From the NCBI RefSeq assembly GCF_000385925.1, contig NC_021175.1, forward strand, positions 627,501 through 691,500: a stretch of DNA of 64,000 nt, given 5' to 3'. This stretch comes from Streptococcus cristatus AS 1.3089. Lineage in GTDB: Bacteria; Bacillota; Bacilli; Lactobacillales; Streptococcaceae. A model generated the notes under the pieces. The model did not search any database. It was not told where the DNA came from and saw only the letters and a program-made list of their open reading frames with translations. This document shows positions 15,510 through 25,077 of this stretch, in pieces; positions within the stretch are counted from its first letter, which is position 1; the number at the start of each line of letters is the position of its first letter. The position numbers were made by a program, and so were the translations under genes.

Positions 15510-17282
15510 ATGAAAGAAAATAGTTTTGTCCGCTTATGGGGCTATCTAAAAGTCTATAAAGCAGCCGTGCTTCTTGCAGTCTTCCTAAAGATTGTCAGCG
15601 TGGTCATGAGTGTCCTAGAGCCTTTTGTCCTAGGGCTTGCTATCACTGAGCTGACGCAAAATCTGCTGGATATGGCCAAGGGAGTACCCGGTGCAGCCAT
15701 CAATAGCAGCTATGTGGCTTGGATCATGCTGCTCTACTTTATTCGTGCCCTCTTTTATGAGATTGGTTCCTATTTCTCTAACTATTTCATGACCAATGCT
15801 GTGCAGAGCACCGTTCGCGACATGCGCAATGAGCTTAGTCATAAGATCAATCAAATTCCTGTTTCGTACTTTGACAAGCACCAATTTGGTGATTTGATTG
15901 GGCACTTTACCAGCGATGTGGAGACCGTCTCAAATGCTCTCCAACAAAGCTTTTTGCAGGTGGTCAATGCCGTCATGACCCTGATTTTGGTCATCGGGAT
16001 GGTTTTGTATCTGAATCTCCAGCTGGCCTTGATCGTTATCGTCAGCATTCCTCTGACCTACTTGGGAGCAAGAATTATCCTCAAAAAATCCCAGCCTTAC
16101 TTTAAGCAGCAGGCGGATGTGTTGGGCGCTATGAATGGATTCGTTCAGGAAAATCTGTCAGGCTTCAATGTTCTCAAGCTTTATGGTCGGGAAGAAACTT
16201 CGGCTGAAGATTTTCGAGCTATTACTCAAAATCTACAGGAAGTCGGCTTTAAAGCCAGCTTTATCTCAGGGCTCATGATGCCCGTCCTTAATGCGATTTC
16301 TGATTTAACCTATCTCATCGTCGCTCTGGTAGGCGGTTTACAGGTTATTGCTGGTCAATTGACTATCGGGAATATGCAAGCCTTTGTCCAGTACGTCTGG
16401 CAGGTCAATCAGCCTATCCAAAACCTTACCCAGCTGGCTGGTCAGCTCCAGAGTGCTAAGTCTTCGTTGGATCGGATTTTCCAGATTTTGGATGAGCCAG
16501 ATGAAGTCATGGACAATACTGTCCAGCTAGACAAGGACTTGACTGGTCAAGTCAGCTTCAAAGATGTAGACTTCCAATATGTGGCAGACAAGCCGCTGAT
16601 TCGCAACTTTAATCTGGAAGTCCAGCCGGGTGAAATGGTGGCTATTGTCGGTCCGACTGGAGCTGGTAAGACGACTCTGATCAACCTGCTCATGCGTTTC
16701 TACGATGTGACTAAAGGCTCTATCAGCGTGGACGGTCACGATATTCGCCAGCTATCGCGTCAAGATTATCGCAAGCAATTTGGTATGGTTCTGCAGGACG
16801 CTTGGCTTTATGAAGGAACTATCAAGGAAAATCTTCGCTTTGGTAACCTTGATGCTACCGATGAGGAGATTATGGAAGCAGCCAAATCAGCTAATGTGGA
16901 TCACTTTATCCGCACCTTACCAGGTGGCTACAATATGGAAATGAATCAGGAATCTAGCAATATCTCGCTAGGTCAAAAGCAACTCCTGACGATCGCACGG
17001 GCTCTTTTGGCTGATCCTAAGATTCTGATTTTGGATGAGGCGACTTCGTCAGTTGACACTCGTTTGGAGCTCTTGATTCAGAAAGCCATGAAAACTCTTA
17101 TGCAGGGGCGGACGAGCTTTGTCATTGCGCACCGCTTGTCTACTATCCAAGAAGCGGATAAGATTTTGGTGCTCAAGGATGGACAAATCATTGAGCAGGG
17201 CAATCATGAGTCGCTGCTGGCCGACAAGGGATTCTATCATGACTTGTATATGAGCCAATTTTCGGATAAGAAAGAAATTTAG
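15510..17282 (+). CDS. ABC exporter half-transporter, catalytic subunit
   Basis: A 590-residue partner of the preceding gene with the same membrane-ATPase layout. Walker A GPTGAGKTT (near 381), Walker B LILDEATSS with the catalytic Glu, and switch His in IAHRLSTI are canonical. Its signature motif is altered (ISLGQ instead of LSGGQ), which is the complementary half of a degenerate site. Together the two proteins form one active and one inactive ATP site. Ribosome site AGGAGGAAG. The operon ends at a strong terminator. The pair occurs near rplL in pneumococcus too. Confidence 0.93.
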   Translation: MKENSFVRLWGYLKVYKAAVLLAVFLKIVSVVMSVLEPFVLGLAITELTQNLLDMAKGVPGAAINSSYVAWIMLLYFIRALFYEIGSYFSNYFMTNAVQSTVRDMRNELSHKINQIPVSYFDKHQFGDLIGHFTSDVETVSNALQQSFLQVVNAVMTLILVIGMVLYLNLQLALIVIVSIPLTYLGARIILKKSQPYFKQQADVLGAMNGFVQENLSGFNVLKLYGREETSAEDFRAITQNLQEVGFKASFISGLMMPVLNAISDLTYLIVALVGGLQVIAGQLTIGNMQAFVQYVWQVNQPIQNLTQLAGQLQSAKSSLDRIFQILDEPDEVMDNTVQLDKDLTGQVSFKDVDFQYVADKPLIRNFNLEVQPGEMVAIVGPTGAGKTTLINLLMRFYDVTKGSISVDGHDIRQLSRQDYRKQFGMVLQDAWLYEGTIKENLRFGNLDATDEEIMEAAKSANVDHFIRTLPGGYNMEMNQESSNISLGQKQLLTIARALLADPKILILDEATSSVDTRLELLIQKAMKTLMQGRTSFVIAHRLSTIQEADKILVLKDGQIIEQGNHESLLADKGFYHDLYMSQFSDKKEI

Positions 17283-17292
17283 ATATATATAT

Positions 17293-17321
17293 AAAAGGAA
17301 ACTCAGCTGAGTTTCCTTTTT
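17293..17321. terminator. bidirectional terminator between convergent genes
   Basis: A perfect 14-bp palindromic stem AAAAGGAAACTCAG / CTGAGTTTCCTTTT followed by T. It lies between the ABC operon and the convergent minus-strand genes and has A/T tracts on both sides. Confidence 0.9.
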
Positions 17322-17375
17322 GAATAATCATTTTGATGTAGTTTTAAACCAAAAGCTTGTCGGGTGAAAACTTGC

Positions 17376-18062
17376 TTAAAGATCGTCTACTTGAATGACA
17401 TGGGTTTCAAATTCGAGATTTGGCATGGCTGCCGCTAAATCTTGGTGAATGCGTTCGAGGGCGTCTAGTCGCATTTGGACAGATGTATGGGCATTTCCTT
17501 GGATAATGAAAATGGCATTTTTGGTGCTATCATCAAATTTATAAAGGTCGCTGTCACGAACATCAAGCCAAGCAAGGATACCTTTTTCATCTCGATAGAC
17601 ATAGTCAGTCGGAGCTACATGCTTTTCTTTGGATAAGATAGGGAGGAAAATATCGTCCTTCTGACTGACAGTAAACTCAATCTCATCACCGATTTTATCA
17701 AGGTCATGCCCACCGATAGCCAGAAGAGAATGCAAGGATTCCACATTATAAATATCAATGACACTGTTAATCCTTGGAATGGAGCCGCGGTGTTGGATGT
17801 TGCGGATCAGAGCTGGTACTGTTGGCGGGTTCTTTTTAATACTGCGCCCCACTTTCTGCAGTAAATCACAGTAGCCTTGGATGGTCGGATGGTCAGTGAT
17901 TTCTGCTAGATTGCAATTCAAAGCCCAGTTTTCGGCTTCCTTCTGTTTCTGGAGAAAGGCTTCTGATAAAGCTGCTTGAGGATCAACGTTTCTAGCAATG
18001 CCAAGGACCACACTCTTAATGCCAAGTTCTGCTAAACTTTTATCAATGGTAAATTTCATCAT
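17376..18062 (-). CDS. B3/B4 tRNA-binding-domain protein
   Basis: A 228-residue cytoplasmic protein without membrane segments. It resembles the free-standing B3/B4 domain family related to the editing region of phenylalanyl-tRNA synthetase beta: KNPPTVPALIRNIQHRGSIPRINSVIDIYN and the later GGHDLDKIGD match the layout of that fold. Stand-alone members are often suggested to act on mischarged aminoacyl-tRNA, but this is not shown for this protein. Start at 18062 (MMKF) or one codon later; a GGAGG is present upstream on the minus strand. It is likely transcribed alone toward the shared terminator. Confidence 0.75.
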   Translation of the reverse strand: MMKFTIDKSLAELGIKSVVLGIARNVDPQAALSEAFLQKQKEAENWALNCNLAEITDHPTIQGYCDLLQKVGRSIKKNPPTVPALIRNIQHRGSIPRINSVIDIYNVESLHSLLAIGGHDLDKIGDEIEFTVSQKDDIFLPILSKEKHVAPTDYVYRDEKGILAWLDVRDSDLYKFDDSTKNAIFIIQGNAHTSVQMRLDALERIHQDLAAAMPNLEFETHVIQVDDL

Positions 18063-18128
18063 AGACGGACCTCCATTTTTTACCTTGATTATACTATTTT
18101 CTAAGAATTTTTACAATGAAAATAATGT

Positions 18129-19112
18129 CTAAAATAGGAAGAAAAGGTAGCGAAGCAGCAGACTTCCGATGATAAAAGCATGCCATTTCCAGTAGATACG
18201 GATTAAGCCAGCAGTTTCTCGGATCCAAGCTGAGGGAAGAAAATAGAAGGCTGTGCGAGAACCAATACTGCGGCCTTTGAGACCAACCTGTTTCATGTAG
18301 ATGCCAGCACGTAGCGCGTGGAAAGAATTTGTGACAAGGACAACCCGATCTTGCTCTAGTCCCTGTGCTAACATAAGCTGCTTACTGAATGTGAGATTTT
18401 CAAATGTTGTGCGAGATCTATTTTCAAGGAGAATACTGTCAGCTGGGACTCCTTTTTCCATCAAATATCTTGCCATGGCCTCTGCTTCGGAAATTAACTC
18501 GTCATCTCCTTGACCGCCAGAAACAATGATGACTGGCTTCCGATTAAACTTCTCATAGATGGCTAGCCCTTTATCCAAGCGTTGAGCCAGCAGGGGAGGC
18601 ACCTTGTCTCCAAACAATCCTGAGCCGAGGATAATGATAGTTTGGGGCTCTTTCTTGACTGGAAAGATATTTAAAAAGAAGGCGTAGATGATATAGGAAA
18701 GATAGAGAAAGGTTCCGTAAAATAGGAGCAGATCAGCGAAGGAAATCAAATTTGCTAGAAATGACCGTGGAGCGAAAAAATGCAACAGACCCACCCCCAC
18801 GATAGCTAGGCCGTAGAGAAGCGATAGTAGATTGGCCAATCTAAGCCCCTCTAGCTGCACCATTTTGCGACCATTAAAAAACAAATAAACAGTAGAAGCG
18901 AAAACACTAAAGGGTATTGCCAAAAACAAGATAATAGCTGGTGTATAGCCAATAAATCGCTCAAGACTAACAATCGTAAGCCCTGCTAAAACAATTCCCA
19001 TCATCATAAGAGTGAAGGTCAGGAGATAAGCATTGAATAAACTTCTGGGTTCTCGATAACATAATAGAGCAAATATAGCAGCAGGGATAAGCCAGACTAG
19101 ATGAAGTACCAT
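18129..19112 (-). CDS. YdcF/SanA-type (DUF218) membrane protein
   Basis: A 327-residue protein with about five to six membrane spans in the first half, then a DUF218 domain (about residues 160-310): IIILGSGLFGDKVPPLLAQR, ..VIIVSGGQGDDE.., the GVPADSILLENRSRTTFENL motif, and VTNSFHALRAG. This is the ElyC/SanA/YdcF superfamily, associated with envelope stress and peptidoglycan or lipid carrier functions; the activity is not defined. ATG 19112 is preferred over TTG 19127 because GCGAGG lies just before it. It is upstream of and possibly co-transcribed with the B3/B4 gene. Confidence 0.85.
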   Translation of the reverse strand: MVLHLVWLIPAAIFALLCYREPRSLFNAYLLTFTLMMMGIVLAGLTIVSLERFIGYTPAIILFLAIPFSVFASTVYLFFNGRKMVQLEGLRLANLLSLLYGLAIVGVGLLHFFAPRSFLANLISFADLLLFYGTFLYLSYIIYAFFLNIFPVKKEPQTIIILGSGLFGDKVPPLLAQRLDKGLAIYEKFNRKPVIIVSGGQGDDELISEAEAMARYLMEKGVPADSILLENRSRTTFENLTFSKQLMLAQGLEQDRVVLVTNSFHALRAGIYMKQVGLKGRSIGSRTAFYFLPSAWIRETAGLIRIYWKWHAFIIGSLLLRYLFFLF

Positions 19113-19350
19113 AATAAAACCTCGCAAATGGACTTTAACCAGTATAACATAAATATATCCAATAAAAAAGATATTTAATATGAAATAAATCGAATCACAA
19201 AAAGAAGGTCTTGAGTTGTTTCGAAATAAATCGCATCAAATCTACCTAATCCTTCCAATACTAAGAAAATGTAATTTTCATTTCAAAAATCTTGCAATGA
19301 AAGGTATTTATCTGTATAATGGAAAAATCTTAAAAAGACTGGAGATGATG

Positions 19351-20682
19351 ATGTTAAAAAAAGGATCCCTAACTGGCCTGCTTTTATTTGGAATGTTTTT
19401 CGGAGCCGGTAACCTGATTTTCCCACCTCAGCTGGGCTTGGAATCTGGTCAAAATTTTGGGCCAGCTATTGGAGGCTTTGTCCTATCAGGTGTCGGTATT
19501 GCTATTCTAACCTTGATTATAGGTACTTTGAATCCCAAGGGTTATATTGATGAAATTTCGAAAAAGATTGCCCCTTGGTTTGCGGTTGCTTACTTGGTAG
19601 CCCTCTACCTTTCAATTGGTCCCTTCTTTGCCATTCCTCGGACGGCGACCACTGCCTTTTCTGTCGGAATTGAGCCTATGTTGCCTGCAGGTTCTCATAC
19701 TATTTGGCTTTTTGGCTTCACGCTGGTCTATTTCGCTTTGGCCTATCTGATTGCCCTCAATCCCTCAAAAATTCTTGATAATATAGGCCGTTATTTGACG
19801 CCAATTTTCGCCCTCTTGATTGTAGTTTTGGTTGTACTAGGTGCTATTAAATATGGGGCTGCGGCTCCTCAAGAAGCAACAGCGGAATATACTGCTTCAG
19901 CTTTCGGAGCAGGCTTTCTTCAGGGCTACAATACTCTGGATGCTTTGGCTTCAGTTGCCTTTAGTGTGGTCGCTGTGACGACACTCAACCAGCTCGGTTT
20001 CAAGAATAAAAAAGAATATATTTCTACCATTTGGATCGTGGGTATCCTTGTGGCGCTGGGCTTTAGCGTTCTTTATATCGGTTTGGCCTTCCTTGGAAAT
20101 CACTTCCCACTTGATCTAGCGAATTTGCCGAAAGGTGCAAACGTAGGGGCTTCTGTTTTGTCTTCTGCAACTCAGGCTATCTTTGGTCCAATGGCTCAAA
20201 TTTTCCTAGCGATTATGGTAACGGTGACCTGTTTTACAACTACAGCAGGACTCATTGTCTCAACTGGCGAATTTTTCCACAATACCTTCCCCAAAGTATC
20301 TTATAAGGTTTATGCGACCATTTTTACGCTAGTTGGTTTCGCTATTGCAAATCTTGGTTTGAATGCTATTATCCAGTATTCAGTTCCAGTTTTGGAGATT
20401 CTTTATCCTATTACTATCACAATTGTCATGATTGTCATGGTTAATCGCTTTTTACCACTATCTAAACCAGGAATGCAGTTGACCATAGCAGTGGTGACGC
20501 TAATTGCTTTTGCTAGCATTTTGGGACGACAATTCAAGCTAACTGCAATTCTCAATCTAGTAAATGCTCTGCCATTTGCTCAAGCTTCTCTACCTTGGTT
20601 GCTGCCGGCTGTGGTTGGAATCTTGCTCTCGCTCCTTTTGCCAAACAAGCAAAAAAGTGAAGCATTTGAATTTGAAGCATAA
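19351..20682 (+). CDS. brnQ: branched-chain amino acid transporter BrnQ
   Basis: A 443-residue, roughly 12-span cation-coupled importer of leucine, isoleucine and valine. The N-terminal LLLFGMFFGAGNLIFPPQLG motif is diagnostic of the LIVCS family, as are FFAIPRTATTAFSVG and TLNQLGFKNK. Three ATGs lie together at 19345-19351; the third has GGAG at the right spacing. The open frame upstream of these is not expected to be translated. The gene has its own terminator. CodY control is common for this family, but no convincing CodY box was read upstream. Confidence 0.95.
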   Translation: MLKKGSLTGLLLFGMFFGAGNLIFPPQLGLESGQNFGPAIGGFVLSGVGIAILTLIIGTLNPKGYIDEISKKIAPWFAVAYLVALYLSIGPFFAIPRTATTAFSVGIEPMLPAGSHTIWLFGFTLVYFALAYLIALNPSKILDNIGRYLTPIFALLIVVLVVLGAIKYGAAAPQEATAEYTASAFGAGFLQGYNTLDALASVAFSVVAVTTLNQLGFKNKKEYISTIWIVGILVALGFSVLYIGLAFLGNHFPLDLANLPKGANVGASVLSSATQAIFGPMAQIFLAIMVTVTCFTTTAGLIVSTGEFFHNTFPKVSYKVYATIFTLVGFAIANLGLNAIIQYSVPVLEILYPITITIVMIVMVNRFLPLSKPGMQLTIAVVTLIAFASILGRQFKLTAILNLVNALPFAQASLPWLLPAVVGILLSLLLPNKQKSEAFEFEA

Positions 20683-20690
20683 GAATTAAA

Positions 20691-20718
20691 ATTCATCACG
20701 AAAGTGATGGATTTTTTT
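20691..20718 (+). terminator. terminator of brnQ
   Basis: TCATCAC-GAAA-GTGATGGA, a stable GNRA-type tetraloop hairpin, followed by seven T. Confidence 0.92.
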
Positions 20719-21460
20719 GATTTATTATCAATTGTAGTAGGTGATCGATGATGATGCCTAGGAATATTTGATGAAGTACTCTAATCTGCTTTTTGATGAG
20801 TGATAAGACGATATAAGCATTTTATAAGAGGGATTTAAGAAAAATTTTAATTTTTTCTTATTCCTTTTTAATCTTAGGGGATTATACTAGAGTCAACAAA
20901 AAAATAAACCAAAGGAGAATCTTATGAAATTCATTCCAAATCAAAAGTATACTCGTTGGTCAATCCGTCGTTTAAGCGTGGGTGTGGCTTCCGTCGTGGT
21001 TGCTAGTGGTTTCTTTTTACTAGTTGGGCAACCAAACACTGTGAATGCAGATGTTCTCACTTCAACTCCTGCTCAAGTTCTTCAAGTAGATTCATCATCA
21101 GTAGAAAAGAATGAGTTGCCAGAGACAGTTCTGAAAGAAGCTGTAGATTCAGCTCTTCCTGCAAATCAGACGACTCCAACTACAAAGGAAGTAGTCGATG
21201 AGACTAATTCTTCAGACAAGTCTAGCCTAGCTTCTAAGGAAGAAGTTGCAAAACTAAAAGAAGAAGAGTCTGTGTCGGAAGTTAACGAACCAAAAGAAGA
21301 GAAGGTTATGTCGGAAGTTAACAAACCAAAAGAAGTAGCTAAGCCAGTGGCAAATCCTGATGCAGTTTCAAAACAAGACCGTGAAGCGACTACTCCTCAA
21401 TCAGTAACAACTCCAGAGGAAGTTAAAAAAGGCGTTACTGAGAATACTAAAGATACAGTA

Positions 21461-22749
21461 GACGTTCCAGCTAGCTACCTAGAAAAAGCGAATGTTCCAG
21501 GTCCATTCTTGGCGGGTGTTAACCAAGTCATCCCGTATGAAGCTTTCGGTGGCGACGGTATGTTGACGCGTCTCTTGCTCAAGTCTTCTGATAAAGCACC
21601 ATGGTCTGATAATGGCACAGCGAATAATCCAGCTCTCTTGCCGCTTGAAGGTTTGGCCAAAGGTCAATACTTCTACGAAGTAGACTTGAACGGCAATACG
21701 ACAGGTAAAGACGGACAAGCCCTTCTCGACCAACTTCGTGCTAACGGAACTCACAGTTACCAAGCTACTGTCAAGGTTTATGGCGCCAAAGACGGCAAAC
21801 CAGATTTAAGCAATCTTGTTGCGACAAAAAATGTGACGGTTGACATGAATGGTCTTATTTCAAAAGAAGCAGTTAAAGATTCAGTCACTAAAAATATTAA
21901 AGACCATATTGACGTTCCAGCCAGCTACCTAGAAAAAGCGAATGTTCCTGGTCCATTCTTGGCGGGTGTTAACCAAGTCATCCCGTATGAAGCTTTCGGT
22001 GGCGACGGTATGTTGACGCGTCTCTTGCTCAAGTCTTCTGATAAAGCACCATGGTCTGATAATGGCACAGCGAATAATCCAGCTCTCTTGCCGCTTGAAG
22101 GCTTGGCTAAAGGCCAATATTTCTACGAAGTGGATTTGAATGGCAACACGACAGGTAAAGACGGACAAGTCCTTCTCGACCAACTTCGCACTAACGGACC
22201 TCACAGTTACCAAGCTACTGTCAAAGTTTATGGTGCCAAAGATGGCAAACCAGATTTAAGCAATCTTGTTGCGACAAAAAATGTGACGGTTGACATGAAT
22301 GCTCTTATTTCAAAAGAAGCAGTTAAAGATTCAGTCACTAAAAATATCAAAGACCATATTGACGTTCCAGCCAGCTACCTAGAAAAAGCGAATGTTCCTG
22401 GTCCATTCTTGGCGGGTGTTAACCAAGTCATCCCGTATGAAGCTTTCGGTGGCGACGGCATGTTGACGCGTCTCTTGCTCAAATCTTCTGACAAGGCACC
22501 TTGGTCCGACAATGGCATAGCTAAAAACCCAGCTCTCTTACCGCTTGAAGGCTTGGCAAAGGTCAATACTTCTACGAAGTAGATTTGAACGGCAACACGA
22601 CAGGTAAAGATGGACAAGCCCTTCTCGACCAACTTCGCACTAACGGACCTCACAGTTACCAAGCTACTGTCAAAGTTTATGGTGCCAAAGACGGCAAACC
22701 AGATTTAAGCAATCTTGTTGCGATTCGTCAAGTAACGATTCAACTTCGT
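21461..22749 (+). repeat. three tandem 450-bp SSURE-encoding repeats
   Basis: The block beginning GACGTTCCAG recurs at 21461, 21911 and 22361, a period of exactly 450 bp. The copies are nearly identical over long stretches, which makes this a hot spot for recombination and for assembly error. Confidence 0.95.
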
Positions 22750-22767
22750 GGAAAAGAAATGGCAGCA

Positions 22768-22893
22768 ACACCATCTCAAGAAGGTCAAATGAATAAGAAA
22801 CCTTCTACAACACCATCTCAAGAAGGCCAAATGAATAAGAAGCCTTCTGCAACACCATCTCAAGAAGGTCAGATGAATAAGAAGCCTTCTGCA
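22768..22893 (+). repeat. three 42-bp repeats in the adhesin wall-spanning region
   Basis: Units start at 22768, 22810 and 22852 and each encodes 14 residues, TPSQEGQMNKKPS plus T or A. They differ by only a few silent or conservative changes. Confidence 0.95.
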
Positions 22894-23156
22894 ACAGATT
22901 CTATGAGTACAGCCAAGGGTACGAAGGAAGTGGATATTCGCATGACTGATGTGAAGGGGGAACACCCAACTTCTAAGCCGATGGCAGATACGATGAAAAA
23001 AAATGATAAGCCTACGTTACCAAAAACTGGTGAAGCTAAAACAGCCACAGCTACCATTGGTTTCTTTGGACTAGCCTTGGCAGGAATTCTTAGCCTTCTA
23101 GGTTTGAAAGCAAAACAAGAAGATTAAGGTTCAAATCATTTAAAATTACTAAAAAT

Positions 23157-23190
23157 AGTGTTATACTAAAGCCAGTATAACACTGTTTTT
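23157..23190 (+). terminator. terminator of the adhesin gene
   Basis: A perfect 11-bp stem AGTGTTATACT / AGTATAACACT with a 6-nt loop followed by GTTTTT. It lies immediately upstream of the response regulator, which must then be read through it or use a promoter inside it (TATACT is within the stem). Confidence 0.85.
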
Positions 23191-23199
23191 ATCAGGAGA

Positions 23200-23904
23200 T
23201 TGGCAAATGGGAAAGACAATTTACTCGTTGATGATGAGATGGATATTCTAGATATCCAAAAGCGCTATCTTGTGCAGGCTGGCTATCAGGTTTTAGTGGC
23301 TCGAGATGGCGTGGAGGGATTAGATCTTTTTAAAAAGAAATCTGTTGACCTGATCATCACAGATATCATGATGCCAAATATGGACGGTTATGACTTTATC
23401 AGTGAGGTTCAGTCTATCGCACCTGATCAACCTTTTCTCTTTACAACGGCTAAGACCAGCGAGCAGGATAAGATTTATGGCTTGAGCTTGGGGGCGGATG
23501 ACTTTATCTCTAAGCCTTTCAGTCCGCGCGAGCTGGTTCTAAGAGTCAATAATATCTTGCGTCGTATTCAGCGTGGGGACGAGACAGAACAAATTGAGCT
23601 CGGTGATTTGGTGATGAATCATGTGGTTCATGAGGTTCGCATCGGGAAGCATTTTTTGGAATTAACAGTGAAGTCCTTTGAACTGCTCTGGATTTTAGCT
23701 AGCAATCCTGAGAGAGTTTTTTCAAAGACGGAGCTTTACGAGAAGGTGTGGCAGGAAGACTATGTAGATGACACCAATACCCTTAATGTTCATATCCATG
23801 CACTCAGACAAGAATTGACCAAGTATGCCAGTTCAGACACTCCTGCCATCAAAACTGTCTGGGGTCTTGGGTATAAAATGGAAAGGCCACGAGGTATAAA
23901 ATGA
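23200..23904 (+). CDS. OmpR-family response regulator, start apparently frameshifted
   Basis: A receiver domain (LLVDDEMDILDIQ, phospho-Asp in LIITDIMMPNMDG, Lys in FISKPFSP) followed by an OmpR-type winged helix (HIHALRQELTKY, WGLGYKMERP). The frame opens only from TTG 23200, one base behind the AGGAG site. The ATG with ideal spacing (23207) reads MGKTI, then runs out of frame; one extra T in the TTT at 23220-23222 would give the usual MGKTILLVDDE start. So either the gene has a one-base deletion (true or sequencing error) or it uses a poor TTG or an internal ATG. Pairs with the kinase that overlaps its stop. Confidence 0.75.
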   Translation: MANGKDNLLVDDEMDILDIQKRYLVQAGYQVLVARDGVEGLDLFKKKSVDLIITDIMMPNMDGYDFISEVQSIAPDQPFLFTTAKTSEQDKIYGLSLGADDFISKPFSPRELVLRVNNILRRIQRGDETEQIELGDLVMNHVVHEVRIGKHFLELTVKSFELLWILASNPERVFSKTELYEKVWQEDYVDDTNTLNVHIHALRQELTKYASSDTPAIKTVWGLGYKMERPRGIK

Positions 23905-24935
23905 AATTAAAAAGTTATATTCTAGTAGGATATCTGATTTCTAGTCTATTAACCATTTTGCTCGTGTTCTGGGCAGTTCAGCGAATGTTGATCGTGAAAA
24001 GTGAGATTGATTTTCTAGTTGGAATGACCTTGATTGCTAGTTTTATTGGAGCAGCAGTCAGTCTCATTCTCTTATCGCCAGTATTTTCTTCCCTTCGGCA
24101 TCTGAAAAAACAAGCCCAGGATATAGCCAGCAAGGATTTTGGAACAGAGATTGAAGCCAAGGGACCTATTGAATTTCAGGAGTTGGGTCAGGCTTTTAAT
24201 GATATGTCTCATAACTTGCAAGAAACGTTTGCATCACTTGATGAAAGTGAGCGCGAAAAGGGAATGATGATTGCCCAGCTTTCTCACGATATTAAAACTC
24301 CCATCACCTCTATTCAAGCGACTGTGGAGGGTATTTTGGATGGAGTGATCAAGGAAGAGGAGCAGATTCATTATTTAACAACCATTAGTCGTCAGACAGA
24401 GCGTTTAAATAAACTAGTGGAAGAATTGGATGTTTTGACTCTTAATGCCCAGCCTCGATCAGAATCAGATGGAGAAGCCGAAATAGTCTTTATAGACCAG
24501 CTATTGATTGAGGCCATGAGTGAATTTCAGCTCTTGATTGAGCAGGAAGAGCGGGACATTTACATTCAAGTGTCTCCTGAGTCTGCAAAAATTAAGAGTC
24601 ATTATGACAAACTTTCCCGTATCTTGGTCAACTTGCTAAATAATGCTTTTAAGTATTCAGACCCAGGAACTAAAATTGAGGTTACGGCTCAATTAACTGA
24701 GCAAGTCTTGACAATCAGTGTGAAAGATGAAGGACAGGGCATTGCTCCCGAGGATTTGGATAAGATTTTTAAACGCCTCTACCGTGTGGAAACTTCACGT
24801 AATATGAAGACAGGAGGCCATGGTCTGGGGCTTGCGATTGCGCGTGAGTTGGCTCATCAGCTGGGTGGAGAAATTACAGTCGAAAGCCAGTATGGCCTAG
24901 GAAGCACCTTTACATTTGCTCTCAACTTAACATAA
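23901..24935 (+). CDS. HAMP-containing sensor histidine kinase
   Basis: A 344-residue membrane kinase with two close membrane spans (about residues 5-27 and 38-59) and almost no external loop, so it probably senses within the membrane or with a partner. Next come a HAMP region, a HisKA domain with phospho-His129 in LSHDIKTPITSIQ, and a HATPase with N-box LVNLLNNAFKYS, G1 DEGQGIAPED and G2 GGHGLGLAIAR. It overlaps the regulator stop by ATGA. The short sensor loop is reminiscent of bacitracin-type intramembrane-sensing kinases, but no BceAB transporter is adjacent. Target genes unknown; the adjacent Ccd-Msr operon is a candidate by position. Confidence 0.9.
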   Translation: MKLKSYILVGYLISSLLTILLVFWAVQRMLIVKSEIDFLVGMTLIASFIGAAVSLILLSPVFSSLRHLKKQAQDIASKDFGTEIEAKGPIEFQELGQAFNDMSHNLQETFASLDESEREKGMMIAQLSHDIKTPITSIQATVEGILDGVIKEEEQIHYLTTISRQTERLNKLVEELDVLTLNAQPRSESDGEAEIVFIDQLLIEAMSEFQLLIEQEERDIYIQVSPESAKIKSHYDKLSRILVNLLNNAFKYSDPGTKIEVTAQLTEQVLTISVKDEGQGIAPEDLDKIFKRLYRVETSRNMKTGGHGLGLAIARELAHQLGGEITVESQYGLGSTFTFALNLT

Positions 24936-25010
24936 ATCCTCAGTAAGTAGTGAACGCTTTTAACTCATAGTGTGGAAAAGATAAAACCAAATTCAAGTTT
25001 TTTCAAATCT

Positions 25011-25040
25011 ATCTCCCTATTTTTAGGGGGATTTTTATTT
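25011..25040 (+). terminator. terminator after the two-component genes
   Basis: ATCTCCCT and AGGGGGAT pair with one T-G wobble, then TTTTATTTTA. The next promoter -10 TATACT follows at 25041-25046. Confidence 0.75.
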
Positions 25041-25077
25041 TATACTATAGTCAGAAAATGATCGAGAGGTTTTTGAA

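Larger units (their letters stand above)
20924..23127 (+). pseudogene. SSURE-repeat LPXTG adhesin (PavB/PfbB-like), frameshifted
   Basis: A wall-anchored adhesin of about 734 residues if intact. It has a YSIRK-like signal (WSIRRLSVGVASV), an acidic linker with EVNEPKEEKVMS repeats, three 150-residue SSURE repeats (starting at 21461, 21911 and 22361), three 14-residue TPSQEGQMNKKPSA repeats, and a C-terminal sorting signal LPKTGE with hydrophobic tail. SSURE domains of pneumococcal PavB bind fibronectin and plasminogen. In repeat 3 the sequence reads GGCTTGGCAAAGG where repeats 1 and 2 have one more base after GGC, so the frame breaks near 22557. The first part ends at 22582, the rest stays open to 23127 without its own start. 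TATACT at 20883-20888 and AAGGAG drive it. Confidence 0.85.

Noticed and set aside
19260..19300. CodY box upstream of brnQ
   Set aside because: AATTTTCATTTCAAAAAT matches only the first half of the CodY motif; too many mismatches in the second half.
21461..22749. Regularly spaced long repeats as a CRISPR array
   Set aside because: Repeats are 450 bp, in frame and encode SSURE domains; there are no short spacers.
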